Shown here piece after piece: positions 33,500-42,611 of a DNA stretch of 64,000 bases. The translations under genes and the position numbers were made by a program. The notes beneath the pieces are model-generated. The model was not told the DNA's origin. It saw only the letters and a program-made list of their open reading frames with translations, and did no database searches. Origin of the DNA: Streptomyces sp. BV286 (GTDB lineage Bacteria > Actinomycetota > Actinomycetes > Streptomycetales > Streptomycetaceae). Every line of letters starts with the position of its first letter. Position 1 is the first letter of the stretch. Where the stretch lies: assembly GCF_019090165.1 (NCBI RefSeq), contig NZ_JAHRIB010000079.1, positions 62,001 to 126,000 on the forward strand, read 5' to 3'.

Positions 33500-34432
33500 A
33501 TGAGCGGCTGGAACGCGCGTGACATTCCCGACCAGAGCGGCCGTACCGCCGTCGTCACCGGGGCGAACAGCGGGATCGGGTACGGCACCGCCCGTGAACT
33601 GGCCCGGCGGGGCGCCCGGGTCGTCCTCGCCTGCCGCAGCGAGAGCCGCGGCACCGAGGCCGCCGACCGCCTGGCCGACGAAGTGCCGGGCGCGGAAGTG
33701 GAGTTCGTACGTCTGGATCTCGGGGACCTGGGCTCCGTACGGGAGTTCGCGGCGGTGTACGGCAGCGCGCACGAGCGACTCGACGTGCTCGTCAACAACG
33801 CGGGCGTGATGGCGCTTCCGCAGGGCCGCACGGTGGACGGTTTCGAGACGCAGTTCGGGGTCAACCACCTCGGCCACTTCGCGCTCACCGGACTGCTGCT
33901 GCCGACCCTGCTCACCACGCCCGGCGCACGCGTGGTGAGTGTGTCCAGCACCATGCACGCGACGGCGAACATCGACATCAACGACCTCAACAGCGAGCAG
34001 AAGTACGGGCGTTGGACCGCGTACAGCCGGTCCAAGACGGCCAACCTGCTGTTCGTGCACGAGCTGGCCCGTCGGCTCGCCGCCACCGGCTCCGACGTCG
34101 TGGCGGCGGCCGCGCATCCCGGTTACGCCGCCACCAACCTCCAGACCGCGAGCCCGAGGATGGAGGGCCGCCGGGTCTCCCAGCGGTTCATGGAGACGGG
34201 CAACCGCTTCTTCGCGCAGTCCGCGGAGGCGGGCGCCCTCCCCACGCTGTACGCGGCGACCGCTCCCGGTATACGCCCGGACTCCTTCACCGGCCCCTCG
34301 TTCCTGGGCTGGCGCGGTTCCCCCGCGAAGTCGTGGCGCGCGAAGTGGACGCTCAACGACACGGCGGGGCAACGGCTCTGGGAGGAGTCGGAGCGGCTGA
34401 CAGGAGTCACGTACGACGCGCTGAAGGCGTGA
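33500..34432 (+). CDS. Short-chain dehydrogenase/reductase
   Basis: A 310-residue Rossmann-fold oxidoreductase of the retinol-dehydrogenase/protochlorophyllide-reductase-like branch. The cofactor loop is GANSGIGYG (21-29), NNAG is at 99-102, catalytic Ser lies near 150 and Tyr175-x3-Lys179 in YSRSK. Arg in LACRSESR suggests NADP preference. The substrate is unknown. It stands alone. Confidence 0.92.
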   Translation: MSGWNARDIPDQSGRTAVVTGANSGIGYGTARELARRGARVVLACRSESRGTEAADRLADEVPGAEVEFVRLDLGDLGSVREFAAVYGSAHERLDVLVNNAGVMALPQGRTVDGFETQFGVNHLGHFALTGLLLPTLLTTPGARVVSVSSTMHATANIDINDLNSEQKYGRWTAYSRSKTANLLFVHELARRLAATGSDVVAAAAHPGYAATNLQTASPRMEGRRVSQRFMETGNRFFAQSAEAGALPTLYAATAPGIRPDSFTGPSFLGWRGSPAKSWRAKWTLNDTAGQRLWEESERLTGVTYDALKA

Positions 34433-34581
34433 CGCACGGGCGTACGGGGCACAACCCGTATGACGCGTACACGTCATCGCCTGTCCATGGCGCGTCCACC
34501 CCGCACTCCTAGGCTCCGACGGTGCGCGACCCCGTCCCCGACCGGCGGACGGGGCGTCCCCGGCACCCCCTTGGAGCGACA

Positions 34582-35742
34582 GTGGAACGTCGTACCCTCC
34601 TGCGCGCGGCCGTCCTCGGCGGTTCGTCGGCCGTCCTCGGCGGAACCCTGTGGCGCGGCGCCGCGTACGCCGCGCCCGCCCAGCCCGGCCCGGGCCCGTA
34701 CGGGGCACTCGGCGCGGCGGACGCGAACGGCGTCAGACTTCCGAGCGGTTTCACCAGCCGGGTGATCGCCAGATCGGGCCAGACGGTCTCCGGCACCTCG
34801 TACACCTGGCACAACGCCCCTGACGGCGGGGCCTGTTACGCCGACGGATCCGGCTGGATCTACGTGTCCAACTCGGAGATCAACCCGTCGGGCGGCGCGA
34901 GCGCGGTCAGGTTCTCCTCGACGGGGACGGTCACCGGCGCGTACCGCGTCCTGTCCGGTACCCGGCAGAACTGCGCGGGCGGCAGAACTCCGTGGAACAC
35001 CTGGCTGTCCTGCGAGGAGGTGTCCCTCGGATACGTCTACGAGACCGACCCGTGGGGTGTGAACGCGGCCGTGCGCCGGGACGCCATGGGCCGCTTCAAG
35101 CACGAGGCGGCCGCCGCCGACCCGGTGCGCAAGGTGGTCTACCTGACGGAGGACGAGTCGAACGGCTGCCTCTACCGCTTCGTGCCGACGACCTGGGGCA
35201 GCCTCGCCTCCGGCACCCTCCAGGTCATGGTCGCCGGGTCGGCCACCTCCGGCTCCTTCACCTGGGCGAACGTGCCCGACCCGGACGGCTCCCCCACCAC
35301 GACCCGCACCCAGGTGTCCGGTTCGAAGAAGTTCAACGGCGGCGAGGGCTGCCACTACGCCGACGACACCGTCTGGTTCACCACCAAGGGCGACAACCGC
35401 GTCTGGCAGCTCAACCTGGCCGCCAACACCTACGAACTCGCGTACGACGACTCGCTCGTGACCTCCGGCTCGGCCCCGCTGACCGGCGTCGACAACATCA
35501 CCGGCAGCTCCTCGGGCGACCTGTTCGTCGCCGAGGACGGCGGCACCATGGAGATCTGCGTGATCACGCCCGCCGACGTGGTCGCCCCGTTCCTCCGCCT
35601 CGACGGCCAGTCCGGCTCCGAGATCACCGGCCCCGCCTTCTCCCCCGACGGCACCCGCCTCTACTTCTCCAGCCAGCGCGGCACCAGCGGCAGTTCGTCC
35701 GGCGGCATCACGTACGAGGTGAAGGGGCCGTTCCGCTCGTAG
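34582..35742 (+). CDS. Tat-exported DUF839/PhoX-like protein
   Basis: 386 residues from GTG 34582, with GGAG five bases away; a longer frame from 34522 is unlikely because the Tat signal begins with VERRTLLRAAVLGGSS at this start. The signal ends near AAYA-AP. The mature part is a beta-propeller-like domain of the DUF839/PhoX phosphatase family (NCAGGRTPWNTWLSCEE, VVYLTEDESNGCLYRFVP, GCHYADDTVWFTT). PhoX enzymes bind Ca2+ and iron and cleave phosphoesters; activity here is inferred only from the family. Confidence 0.86.
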   Translation: MERRTLLRAAVLGGSSAVLGGTLWRGAAYAAPAQPGPGPYGALGAADANGVRLPSGFTSRVIARSGQTVSGTSYTWHNAPDGGACYADGSGWIYVSNSEINPSGGASAVRFSSTGTVTGAYRVLSGTRQNCAGGRTPWNTWLSCEEVSLGYVYETDPWGVNAAVRRDAMGRFKHEAAAADPVRKVVYLTEDESNGCLYRFVPTTWGSLASGTLQVMVAGSATSGSFTWANVPDPDGSPTTTRTQVSGSKKFNGGEGCHYADDTVWFTTKGDNRVWQLNLAANTYELAYDDSLVTSGSAPLTGVDNITGSSSGDLFVAEDGGTMEICVITPADVVAPFLRLDGQSGSEITGPAFSPDGTRLYFSSQRGTSGSSSGGITYEVKGPFRS

Positions 35743-35959
35743 CCGCTCCTTCGCGACCCCGGAGAGCACGCCGACCGGGTGTACGGATCACGGGCCCGTG
35801 AGCGGAGAGCTACCACCCGGTCACGTCACGTTCGCATCACGGGTCCGCCGTTCCGCCGCGGCATCAATCACCCCTCTCGTACTTTCGTCACCTCAAATCC
35901 GACTGATCGCCTCTCCGTGATCATGCCTACGGATATCAGCACAATCTGAGGGGCTCCTC

Positions 35960-36373
35960 GTGAACCTGATCCGCAAGCCCGCCGCCGTGGCCCTCGCCGC
36001 ACTGGCCCTGGCCGTCCTGCCGGCCACCGCCGAGGCCCACGACGGCGAGGGGGCGTTCAAGAACTGCACCGAGGCGTACGAGGCCGGGCACGCCAACATC
36101 GCCAGGGGCGACAAGCACTACGGCGACCACCTGGACCGGGACCAGGACGGCGTCGGCTGCGACAAGCCGCCCGCCGGATTCGTCGCCGCGCAGGACGAGG
36201 GCGCGGACGACACCGACGACAGTTCCTCCGCCCCCGCCGAGCAGCAGGGCAAGGACCTGGCCGAGACCGGCGGCAGCGCCGTCACGCCGTACCTCGCGGG
36301 CGGCGGGGCGGTCGTCCTCCTCGCGGGCGGCGGCGTGCTGCTCGCGGCCCGCAGGCGAGGCAACTCCGGCTGA
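35960..36373 (+). CDS. Excalibur calcium-binding protein with LAETG sorting signal
   Basis: 137 residues from GTG 35960. A signal peptide (1-26, ATAEA-HD) leads to an Excalibur domain (35-68) with the DRDQDGVGCD loop and two cysteines. An Asp/Ser-rich spacer follows, then LAETG (100-104), a hydrophobic helix (111-130) and a RRR tail. That is a full cell-wall sorting signal of the LAxTG type recognised by Streptomyces class E sortases. It would be wall-anchored and Ca2+-responsive. It is monocistronic. Confidence 0.9.
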   Translation: MNLIRKPAAVALAALALAVLPATAEAHDGEGAFKNCTEAYEAGHANIARGDKHYGDHLDRDQDGVGCDKPPAGFVAAQDEGADDTDDSSSAPAEQQGKDLAETGGSAVTPYLAGGGAVVLLAGGGVLLAARRRGNSG

Positions 36374-36445
36374 CCCGCCGGGCACACCCGCCTCACCCGC
36401 CTCACCCCAGGACGGGGGAGGCACCGCGGAACGCGGGGAGAGCGG

Positions 36446-36483
36446 CGAAGGGGCGGCACCTCCGCACAGGTGCCGCCCCTTCG
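36446..36483. terminator. Bidirectional hairpin between Excalibur gene and ppdK
   Basis: Arms 36446-36461 and 36468-36483 pair perfectly over 16 bases (CGAAGGGGCGGCACCT and complement) around loop CCGCAC. It separates convergent genes. Confidence 0.85.
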
Positions 36484-36553
36484 CTTTCGTACGCCGGATC
36501 CGTCGTCCGTCGGTGAGGGTGGGTGACGGATTCGGGGCCCGGAGTCCGGTGGA

Positions 36554-39304
36554 CTACCGGTGGTCGCTCCCCTGCGAGGAGGAGGCCGCACGGCCCGCTT
36601 CCAGGCGCGCCACCGGGATACGGAACGGCGAGCAGGAGACGTAGTCGAGTCCCACCTCGTGGAAGAAGTGGACCGACTCCGGGTCGCCGCCGTGCTCCCC
36701 GCAGACGCCGAGCTTCAGGTCGGGGCGGGTGGCGCGGCCGGCCTCCACCGCCAGCTTCACCAGGGAACCGACGCCGTCGCGGTCGATCGTCTCGAACGGG
36801 CTGACGCCGAAGATGCCCTTCTCCAGGTAGGCCGTGAAGAACGAGGCCTCCACGTCGTCGCGGCTGAAGCCCCACACCGTCTGGGTCAGGTCGTTCGTGC
36901 CGAAGGAGAAGAACTGCGCCGCCTCGGCGATCTGACCGGCGGTCAGCGCGGCGCGCGGCAGCTCGATCATCGTGCCGATGGAGAGCTTCAGCTGGACGCC
37001 CGTGGCGGCCTCGACCTCCGCGATGACCTCGTCGGCCTCCTCGCGGACGATCTCCAGCTCCTGGACCGTGCCGACGAGCGGGATCATGATCTCCGCGCGC
37101 GGGTCGCCCTTGGCGGTCTTGCGCTCGGCCGCGGCCTCGGCGATGGCCCGTACCTGCATGGTGAACAGGCCGGGGATGACCAGGCCGAGGCGTACGCCGC
37201 GCAGACCCAGCATCGGGTTCTGCTCGTGCAGGCGGTGGACGGCCTGGAGGAGGCGCAGTTCGTTCTCGTGGGGCTCCTGGCGGGACTCCGCCAGCGCCAC
37301 GCGGACCGACAGTTCGGTGATGTCGGGCAGGAACTCGTGCAGGGGCGGGTCCAGGAGGCGGACGGTGACCGGGAGGCCGTCCATCGCCGAGAACAGCTCC
37401 ACGAAGTCCTGCTTCTGGAGCGGCAGGAGCGCCTTCAGCGACTCCTCGCGCTCGGCCTCCGTGTCCGCGAGGATCAGGCGCTCGACCAGCTCACGGCGGT
37501 CGCCGAGGAACATGTGCTCCGTACGGCACAGACCGATGCCCTGGGCGCCGAAGCGGCGGGCGCGCAGCGCGTCCTCGGCGTTGTCCGCGTTGGCGCGCAC
37601 CCGCAGGCGGCGCTTGCGGTCGGCGAACGCCATGATCCGGTGCACCGCCTCGACCAGCTCGTCGGCGTCGTTGGCGCCGGCGTGCATCCGGCCCTCGAAG
37701 TACTCCACGACCGGGGAGGGCACGACGGGCACCTCGCCCAGGTACACCTTGCCGCTGGAGCCGTCGATGGAGATGACGTCGCCCTCCTCGACGACGTGAC
37801 CGCCGGGGACCGTCATCCGGCGGCGCTTGGTGTCGACCTCCAGCTCCTCCGCGCCGCACACGCAGGTCTTGCCCATGCCGCGCGCCACGACGGCCGCGTG
37901 GGAGGTCTTGCCGCCGCGCGAGGTGAGGATGCCCTCGGCCGCGATCATGCCGTCGAGGTCGTCGGGGTTCGTCTCGCGGCGGACCAGGATGACCTTCTCG
38001 CCGGACCGGGACCACTTCACGGCCGTGTACGAGTCGAAGACCGCCTTGCCCACGGCGGCGCCCGGCGAGGCGGCGATGCCCCGGCCGACCTGCTGGACCT
38101 TCGCCTCGTCGTCGAAGCGCGGGAACATCAGCTGCGCGAGCTGCGCGCCGCTGACACGCTGGAGCGCCTCGGCCTCGTCGATGAGTCCCTGGTCCACGAG
38201 CTGCGTGGCGATACGGAAGGCGGCACCGGCCGTCCGCTTGCCGACGCGGGTCTGGAGCATCCACAGCTGCCCGCGCTCGATGGTGAACTCGATGTCGCAG
38301 AGGTCCTTGTAGTGGTTCTCCAGGGTCGCCATGATCTGCATCAGCTGGTCGTACGACTTCTTGTCGATCTGCTCCAGCTCGGCGAGCGGGACGGTGTTGC
38401 GGATGCCCGCGACCACGTCCTCGCCTTGGGCGTTCTGCAGGTAGTCGCCGTACACGCCCTGGTGGCCGGAGGCCGGGTCGCGGGTGAAGGCGACGCCGGT
38501 GCCCGAGTCGGGGCCGAGGTTGCCGAAGACCATGGAACAGACGTTGACGGCCGTGCCCAGGTCGCCAGGGATGCGCTCCTGGCGGCGGTAGAGCTTCGCG
38601 CGGTCCGTGTTCCAGGAGTCGAAGACCGCGTGGATGGCGAGGTCCATCTGCTCGCGCGGGTCCTGCGGGAAGTCCCGCCCGGCCTCGGTCTTGACGATCT
38701 TCTTGAACTTGGTGACGAGCTTCTTCAGGTCGGCCGCTTCGAGGTCGGTGTCCACCGCGACCTTCTTGGTGTGCTTGGCCGCCTCCAGAGCCTCCTCGAA
38801 GAGGTCGCCGTCGACGCCGAGGACCGTCTTGCCGAACATCTGGATGAGACGGCGGTACGAGTCCCACGCGAAGCGGTCGTCTCCGGCCTGCTTGGCCAGG
38901 CCCTGCACGGACTTGTCGGAGAGGCCGATGTTCAGGACCGTGTCCATCATGCCCGGCATGGAGAACTTCGCCCCGGAACGGACGGAGACCAGCAGCGGGT
39001 CGTCGGCCTGGCCGAGCTTCTTGCCCATCTTCGCTTCGAGCGCGTCGAGGTGTGCACTCACCTCGTCACGCAGTGCCGCGGGCTCCTCGCCACTGTCGAG
39101 GTAGGTCTTGCAGGCCTCGGTGGAGATGGTGAAGCCCGGAGGGACGGGAAGGCCCAGGTTGGTCATCTCGGCGAGGTTGGCACCCTTGCCGCCGAGGAGA
39201 TCCTTGAGGTCCTTGTTGCCCTCGGTGAAGTCATAGACGAACTTCACGCCCTCGAGGCCGCTGTCGCCGGTCTCAGCTACGTGGGGATCTTTGTTTTCCG
39301 ACAC
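36554..39304 (-). CDS. ppdK: Pyruvate, phosphate dikinase
   Basis: 916 residues from GTG 39304 (GAGGAG 9 bases upstream); the open frame continues to 39439 but without start support. The N-terminal ATP-grasp domain begins FVYDFTEGNKDLKDLLGGKG and ends near 355. The swivelling phosphohistidine domain has GGKTSHAAVVARGMGKTC with catalytic His469. The C-terminal PEP/pyruvate TIM barrel has GLCRTEHMF and the active-site Cys in GVCGEHGGDP. It interconverts pyruvate, ATP and Pi with PEP, AMP and PPi. Confidence 0.97.
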   Translation of the reverse strand: MSENKDPHVAETGDSGLEGVKFVYDFTEGNKDLKDLLGGKGANLAEMTNLGLPVPPGFTISTEACKTYLDSGEEPAALRDEVSAHLDALEAKMGKKLGQADDPLLVSVRSGAKFSMPGMMDTVLNIGLSDKSVQGLAKQAGDDRFAWDSYRRLIQMFGKTVLGVDGDLFEEALEAAKHTKKVAVDTDLEAADLKKLVTKFKKIVKTEAGRDFPQDPREQMDLAIHAVFDSWNTDRAKLYRRQERIPGDLGTAVNVCSMVFGNLGPDSGTGVAFTRDPASGHQGVYGDYLQNAQGEDVVAGIRNTVPLAELEQIDKKSYDQLMQIMATLENHYKDLCDIEFTIERGQLWMLQTRVGKRTAGAAFRIATQLVDQGLIDEAEALQRVSGAQLAQLMFPRFDDEAKVQQVGRGIAASPGAAVGKAVFDSYTAVKWSRSGEKVILVRRETNPDDLDGMIAAEGILTSRGGKTSHAAVVARGMGKTCVCGAEELEVDTKRRRMTVPGGHVVEEGDVISIDGSSGKVYLGEVPVVPSPVVEYFEGRMHAGANDADELVEAVHRIMAFADRKRRLRVRANADNAEDALRARRFGAQGIGLCRTEHMFLGDRRELVERLILADTEAEREESLKALLPLQKQDFVELFSAMDGLPVTVRLLDPPLHEFLPDITELSVRVALAESRQEPHENELRLLQAVHRLHEQNPMLGLRGVRLGLVIPGLFTMQVRAIAEAAAERKTAKGDPRAEIMIPLVGTVQELEIVREEADEVIAEVEAATGVQLKLSIGTMIELPRAALTAGQIAEAAQFFSFGTNDLTQTVWGFSRDDVEASFFTAYLEKGIFGVSPFETIDRDGVGSLVKLAVEAGRATRPDLKLGVCGEHGGDPESVHFFHEVGLDYVSCSPFRIPVARLEAGRAASSSQGSDHR

Positions 39305-39353
39305 GGGTCTCGACTCCTCGACGACGCGGTGGCTGCCCTGACGACGGGGAACA

Positions 39354-39378
39354 TACCCAGATCGAAGGCGTCTGGGTA
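39354..39378 (-). promoter_or_regulatory. Inverted repeat in the ppdK leader
   Basis: TACCCAGA (39354-39361) and TCTGGGTA (39371-39378) are perfect 8-base arms around 9 bases, 50 bases before the ppdK start. It could be an operator or a leader hairpin. Confidence 0.45.
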
Positions 39379-39506
39379 CGTCCACTTGCGTGTCATACGG
39401 CCGTAACCAGTCGTCCGCCAGCAGATCGAAAGTCAACAACAGGTAAGCCGCCGGGGCCTACAGCCTTCACTTCTTGAAGGAGTCAACGCCCGTAGATGCC
39501 GAATAG

Positions 39507-39621
39507 CGCTCACCTGAGCGGCTGCCAGCACGCCTGAGTTCAGATCGTAAACGATCAAAGGGTGGCACTGAGTGCCACCCTTTGGAGAAGTGCAGTCGCC
39601 CAAGATCCGCTCATCTGAGCG
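39507..39621. promoter_or_regulatory. Two copies of a 14-bp palindrome flanking a third
   Basis: CGCTCA-yC-TGAGCG occurs at 39507-39520 and 39608-39621 with identical perfect 6-base arms; start-to-start distance is 101 bases. GATCGTAAACGATC lies between them. No regulator I know of matches this arm. Confidence 0.55.
39557..39583 (-). terminator. Terminator hairpin downstream of the ROK gene
   Basis: AAAGGGTGGCAC and GTGCCACCCTTT form a perfect 12-bp stem with loop TGA. It is 160 bases past the ROK stop on the minus strand. Confidence 0.7.
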
Positions 39622-39742
39622 AAACCCCGATCAGGCGTGGCGAGAATCACGCCCGTGCCGGCGCCCGGATTTCACCATGCGGACCCGTCCCCGGAAGGAA
39701 ACGCCGCCGTCACACGCGCCCGGACATCCGAGCACACCGATT

Positions 39743-40960
39743 TCAGACACCCATGGCGAGGAGTCGCTCCTCGACCCGCTCGGGCGCGTAGAGGTGCTCC
39801 ACGACCAGCGCACCCGCTCCGACCAGGCCCGCTCGTTCGCCGAGCCGGGACGTGACCACCTCCAGCCGGGCGGTGGAGCGGGGCAGGGCGCGCTGGTAGA
39901 GCAGTTCGCGGACACCGGTGAGGAACGGCGTTCCGGCCAGATCCCCGGCGATCATGAGGACGCCCGGATTGAGCAGGGTCACCACGGTCGCCAGGACGTC
40001 GCCGACGTGCCGCCCGGCCTCCCGCGCGAACGCCGCCGCGCCCGGGTGCCCGGAGGTGAGCAGGTCGCGCACGTCCGAGCCCGACGCCGCCGGGACCCCG
40101 GTCCGGGCCAGTCTGCGCGCCACGGCACCTCCGCTGGCGACGGCGGCGAGACAGCCGTAAGACCCGCACCTGCACAGCGCGTCGGCGCCCTCCGGCACCC
40201 GGATGTGCCCGATGTCGCCGGCGCCTCCGTCGATGCCCCGGTAGATCGTGCCCCCTACGACCACCCCCGCGCCGATACCGGTGGAGACCTTCACCAGGAC
40301 GAAGGCCGAGCAGTCGGGGTGGCCGGTGCGCTGCTCCCCGTACGCCATGAGGTTGGCGTCGTTGTCCACCAGGACCGGGACGGCCCCGGCGCCCGTGTGC
40401 TCGGTGAAGGCCCGGGTGAGGCGCCCTCTTATGTCGTAGCCGTCCCAGCCGGGCATGATCGGCGGCTGGACGACCCGCCCGGTGTCGAGGTCGACGGGGC
40501 CCGGCACGGCGAGCCCGATGCCGCACACCTCCCCCGGCCGGTGCCCGGCCTTCTCCAGCAGTTCGCCGAACCAGCGGCCCAGTTCGCCGAGCACCGCGTC
40601 CGGGCCGTCCTCGACGAGCAGTGATCCCGCGTGCTCGGCCAGCAGCTCGCCCGTCAGGGACAGCACGGCGGCGCGCGCGTGCCGGGTGTCGAGGTCGGCG
40701 GCGAGGACGACGGCGTGGGAGTCGTCGAACTCCAGCCGAACCGAAGGGCGGCCGCCGAGCGGCGAGTCCACCGGACCCGCGGCGCCCTCGCGCAGCCAGC
40801 CGGCCCGGAAGAGCCGGTCGAGCCGCTGCCCGACCGTGGCCCGGGACAGCCCCGTGGCCTGCTGCAACGCCCCTCGCGTGGTGGCCCGCCCACTGCGCAC
40901 CAGCTCCAGCAGGTCGCCGGAGCTCGCCTGACTCCCGGTCCTCTGGGCCCTTGTGGCCAT
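39743..40960 (-). CDS. ROK-family transcriptional regulator
   Basis: 405 residues from ATG 40960 (GGGAG upstream). An N-terminal winged helix (about 20-75: TTRGALQQATGLSRATVGQRLDRL) precedes a ROK sugar-kinase-like domain with the zinc motif GHIRV...CRCGSYGCLA (an extra Cys/His site typical of ROK). DNDANLMAYGE and the Gly-rich GIGAGVVVGG bind ligand in ROK kinases. It is divergent from two glycoside hydrolase genes, which it probably represses until a sugar is bound. Confidence 0.92.
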   Translation of the reverse strand: MATRAQRTGSQASSGDLLELVRSGRATTRGALQQATGLSRATVGQRLDRLFRAGWLREGAAGPVDSPLGGRPSVRLEFDDSHAVVLAADLDTRHARAAVLSLTGELLAEHAGSLLVEDGPDAVLGELGRWFGELLEKAGHRPGEVCGIGLAVPGPVDLDTGRVVQPPIMPGWDGYDIRGRLTRAFTEHTGAGAVPVLVDNDANLMAYGEQRTGHPDCSAFVLVKVSTGIGAGVVVGGTIYRGIDGGAGDIGHIRVPEGADALCRCGSYGCLAAVASGGAVARRLARTGVPAASGSDVRDLLTSGHPGAAAFAREAGRHVGDVLATVVTLLNPGVLMIAGDLAGTPFLTGVRELLYQRALPRSTARLEVVTSRLGERAGLVGAGALVVEHLYAPERVEERLLAMGV

Positions 40961-41007
40961 TCCTCTGCTCCCTGTGGTTCCGGTCGTGCGAACCTCTTGC
41001 ATTCACC

Positions 41008-41030
41008 AACTCTGCATTACATATTGAGTT
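41008..41030. promoter_or_regulatory. Candidate operator between ROK and hydrolase genes
   Basis: AACTC (41008-41012) and GAGTT (41026-41030) flank 13 AT-rich bases, within the only notably AT-rich stretch of the divergent spacer (41000-41060). TGCATT also occurs twice nearby. ROK operators are usually AT-rich inverted repeats of this kind. Confidence 0.45.
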
Positions 41031-41105
41031 TTGCGTGTTAAATAGACGTAACCCTACGGTAGCTACTGCCGAACTGGTCGGCCGCATGTCTTCGGGGAGA
41101 CCTGA

Positions 41106-42611
41106 GTGGACCGCACAACCCAGCTCACCGCCCGCCGCGCCACGCACCCGGATCCCGTACGCACCCAGACCCCGCCGCCCTCGTCCGGCCACGCCGGGAA
41201 GAGCCGGACCCACGAGGCCGTATACGATCCCGCCCGCCTCTCGGCGCCGCTGCACCTGCGGGCGGCGCAGGTGCTGGACAGCAACTGGACTGGCACGTCC
41301 ACGGTGCCCTCGCGCAGCCTGTATCCGCACCAGTGGTCCTGGGACTCGGCGTTCATCGCGATCGGGCTGCGCCATCTGTCGCCGCTGCGCGCCCAGACGG
41401 AGCTGGAGACACTGCTCGACGCGCAGTGGGACGACGGACGGATCCCGCACATCGTCTTCAACCCCTCCGTCCCCCTCGACGCGTACTTCCCGAGCCCCGA
41501 CTTCTGGCGCTCCTCGACCGCGGGGCGCGCCGCGGGCGCCCCGCGCACGGTACAGACCTCGGGCATCGTGCAGCCACCGGTGCACGCCCTCGCCGTGTGG
41601 CTGGTGCACGCCGCCGACCCGGGTCTGTCACGGGCGCGGTCCTTCCTCCCCCGGATGTACCCGCGCCTCGCGGCCTGGCACCGCTATCTGCTGCACCGCC
41701 GCGACCTCGGGGGCGGCGGTCTCGCCTCGGTGGTCCACCCGTGGGAACAGGGCATGGACAACGCGCCGAGCTGGGACGCGCCGCTCTCCCGCGTCATGCC
41801 CGCCCCGGCCCGCTCCTTCCGCCGCGCCGACCTCGACCACGGCGCCGCCGAGGACCGGCCCACCGACCTGGACTACGGCCGGTACGTACGCCTGGCGACG
41901 GACTACCGGGACGGCGGGTACGCGGACGGCGGACACCCGGCCGGCCGCGGTGGTTTCGCCGTGGAGGACCCGGCGTTCAACGCCCTGCTGATCGCCTCCG
42001 AACACGCCCTCGCGCGCATCGCAGGCGAACTGGGTGCCACGGGAACCGCCCGGCACGCGCGCGCGGAGCGGCTCACGGCCGCGCTGGTGGACCGGCTGTG
42101 GGCTCCCGCGGAGGGCATGTTCCTCTGCCGGGACGTGCGCACGGACGAGCTGATCCCCGAGCGCGGGGTCTCCGGCCTCGTCCCGCTGCTCCTGCCGGCC
42201 CTCCCCCGCGAAACGGCCGCGGCGCTCGTCCGGACGCTGCACGGGCCGCACTTCGGGCTGGGCGACACCACCCGGCTCGTCCCGAGCTACGACCTGACCG
42301 GGCACGCCTTCGATCCGCACCGGTACTGGCGCGGTCCGGCCTGGTTCAACACCAACTGGCTGCTGGAGCGCGGGCTCAGGCAGCACGGCGAGCACGCCCA
42401 CGCGCACGCACTGCGCGACGCCCTGCTGGAGACGGCGGACACGTCCGGATTCGCCGAGTACGTGGACCCGTACACCGGCGGGGCCTGCGGAGCGCTCGGC
42501 TTCAGCTGGACCGCGGCGCTGACCCTGGACCTGCTGCACGAGGCACCCGACGCGGTGCACGGCACGGCGCGAGAGTTCGGCGAGGACGCCGAGGGAGGAG
42601 ACCTGCGATGA
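41106..42611 (+). CDS. GH63-like (MGH1-type) glycoside hydrolase
   Basis: 501 residues from GTG 41106 (GGGGAG upstream). The (alpha/alpha)6 catalytic domain begins near 55, and SLYPHQWSWDSAFIAIGLRH is the typical segment of mannosylglycerate/glucosylglycerate hydrolase-like enzymes with an acidic catalytic residue. HPWEQGMDNAPSWD and RYWRGPAWFNTNWLL are further conserved parts. There is no signal peptide, so it is cytoplasmic. It overlaps the next gene by ATGA. Confidence 0.85.
   Translation: MDRTTQLTARRATHPDPVRTQTPPPSSGHAGKSRTHEAVYDPARLSAPLHLRAAQVLDSNWTGTSTVPSRSLYPHQWSWDSAFIAIGLRHLSPLRAQTELETLLDAQWDDGRIPHIVFNPSVPLDAYFPSPDFWRSSTAGRAAGAPRTVQTSGIVQPPVHALAVWLVHAADPGLSRARSFLPRMYPRLAAWHRYLLHRRDLGGGGLASVVHPWEQGMDNAPSWDAPLSRVMPAPARSFRRADLDHGAAEDRPTDLDYGRYVRLATDYRDGGYADGGHPAGRGGFAVEDPAFNALLIASEHALARIAGELGATGTARHARAERLTAALVDRLWAPAEGMFLCRDVRTDELIPERGVSGLVPLLLPALPRETAAALVRTLHGPHFGLGDTTRLVPSYDLTGHAFDPHRYWRGPAWFNTNWLLERGLRQHGEHAHAHALRDALLETADTSGFAEYVDPYTGGACGALGFSWTAALTLDLLHEAPDAVHGTAREFGEDAEGGDLR

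Larger units (their letters stand above)
39305..39742. other. Palindrome-rich spacer between ppdK and ROK gene (438 bp)
   Basis: No gene is seen. From left to right it holds the ppdK ribosome site and leader repeat, a minus-strand TTGACT near 39480 that could be a -35 element, palindrome CGCTCA-CC-TGAGCG (39507-39520), palindrome GATCGT-AA-ACGATC (39543-39556), a terminator hairpin (39557-39583), palindrome CGCTCA-TC-TGAGCG (39608-39621), and the ROK 3' flank. Confidence 0.6.

Noticed and set aside
36560..39406. 948-codon plus-strand frame over ppdK
   Set aside because: Antisense shadow of PpdK; no start context or recognisable domain.
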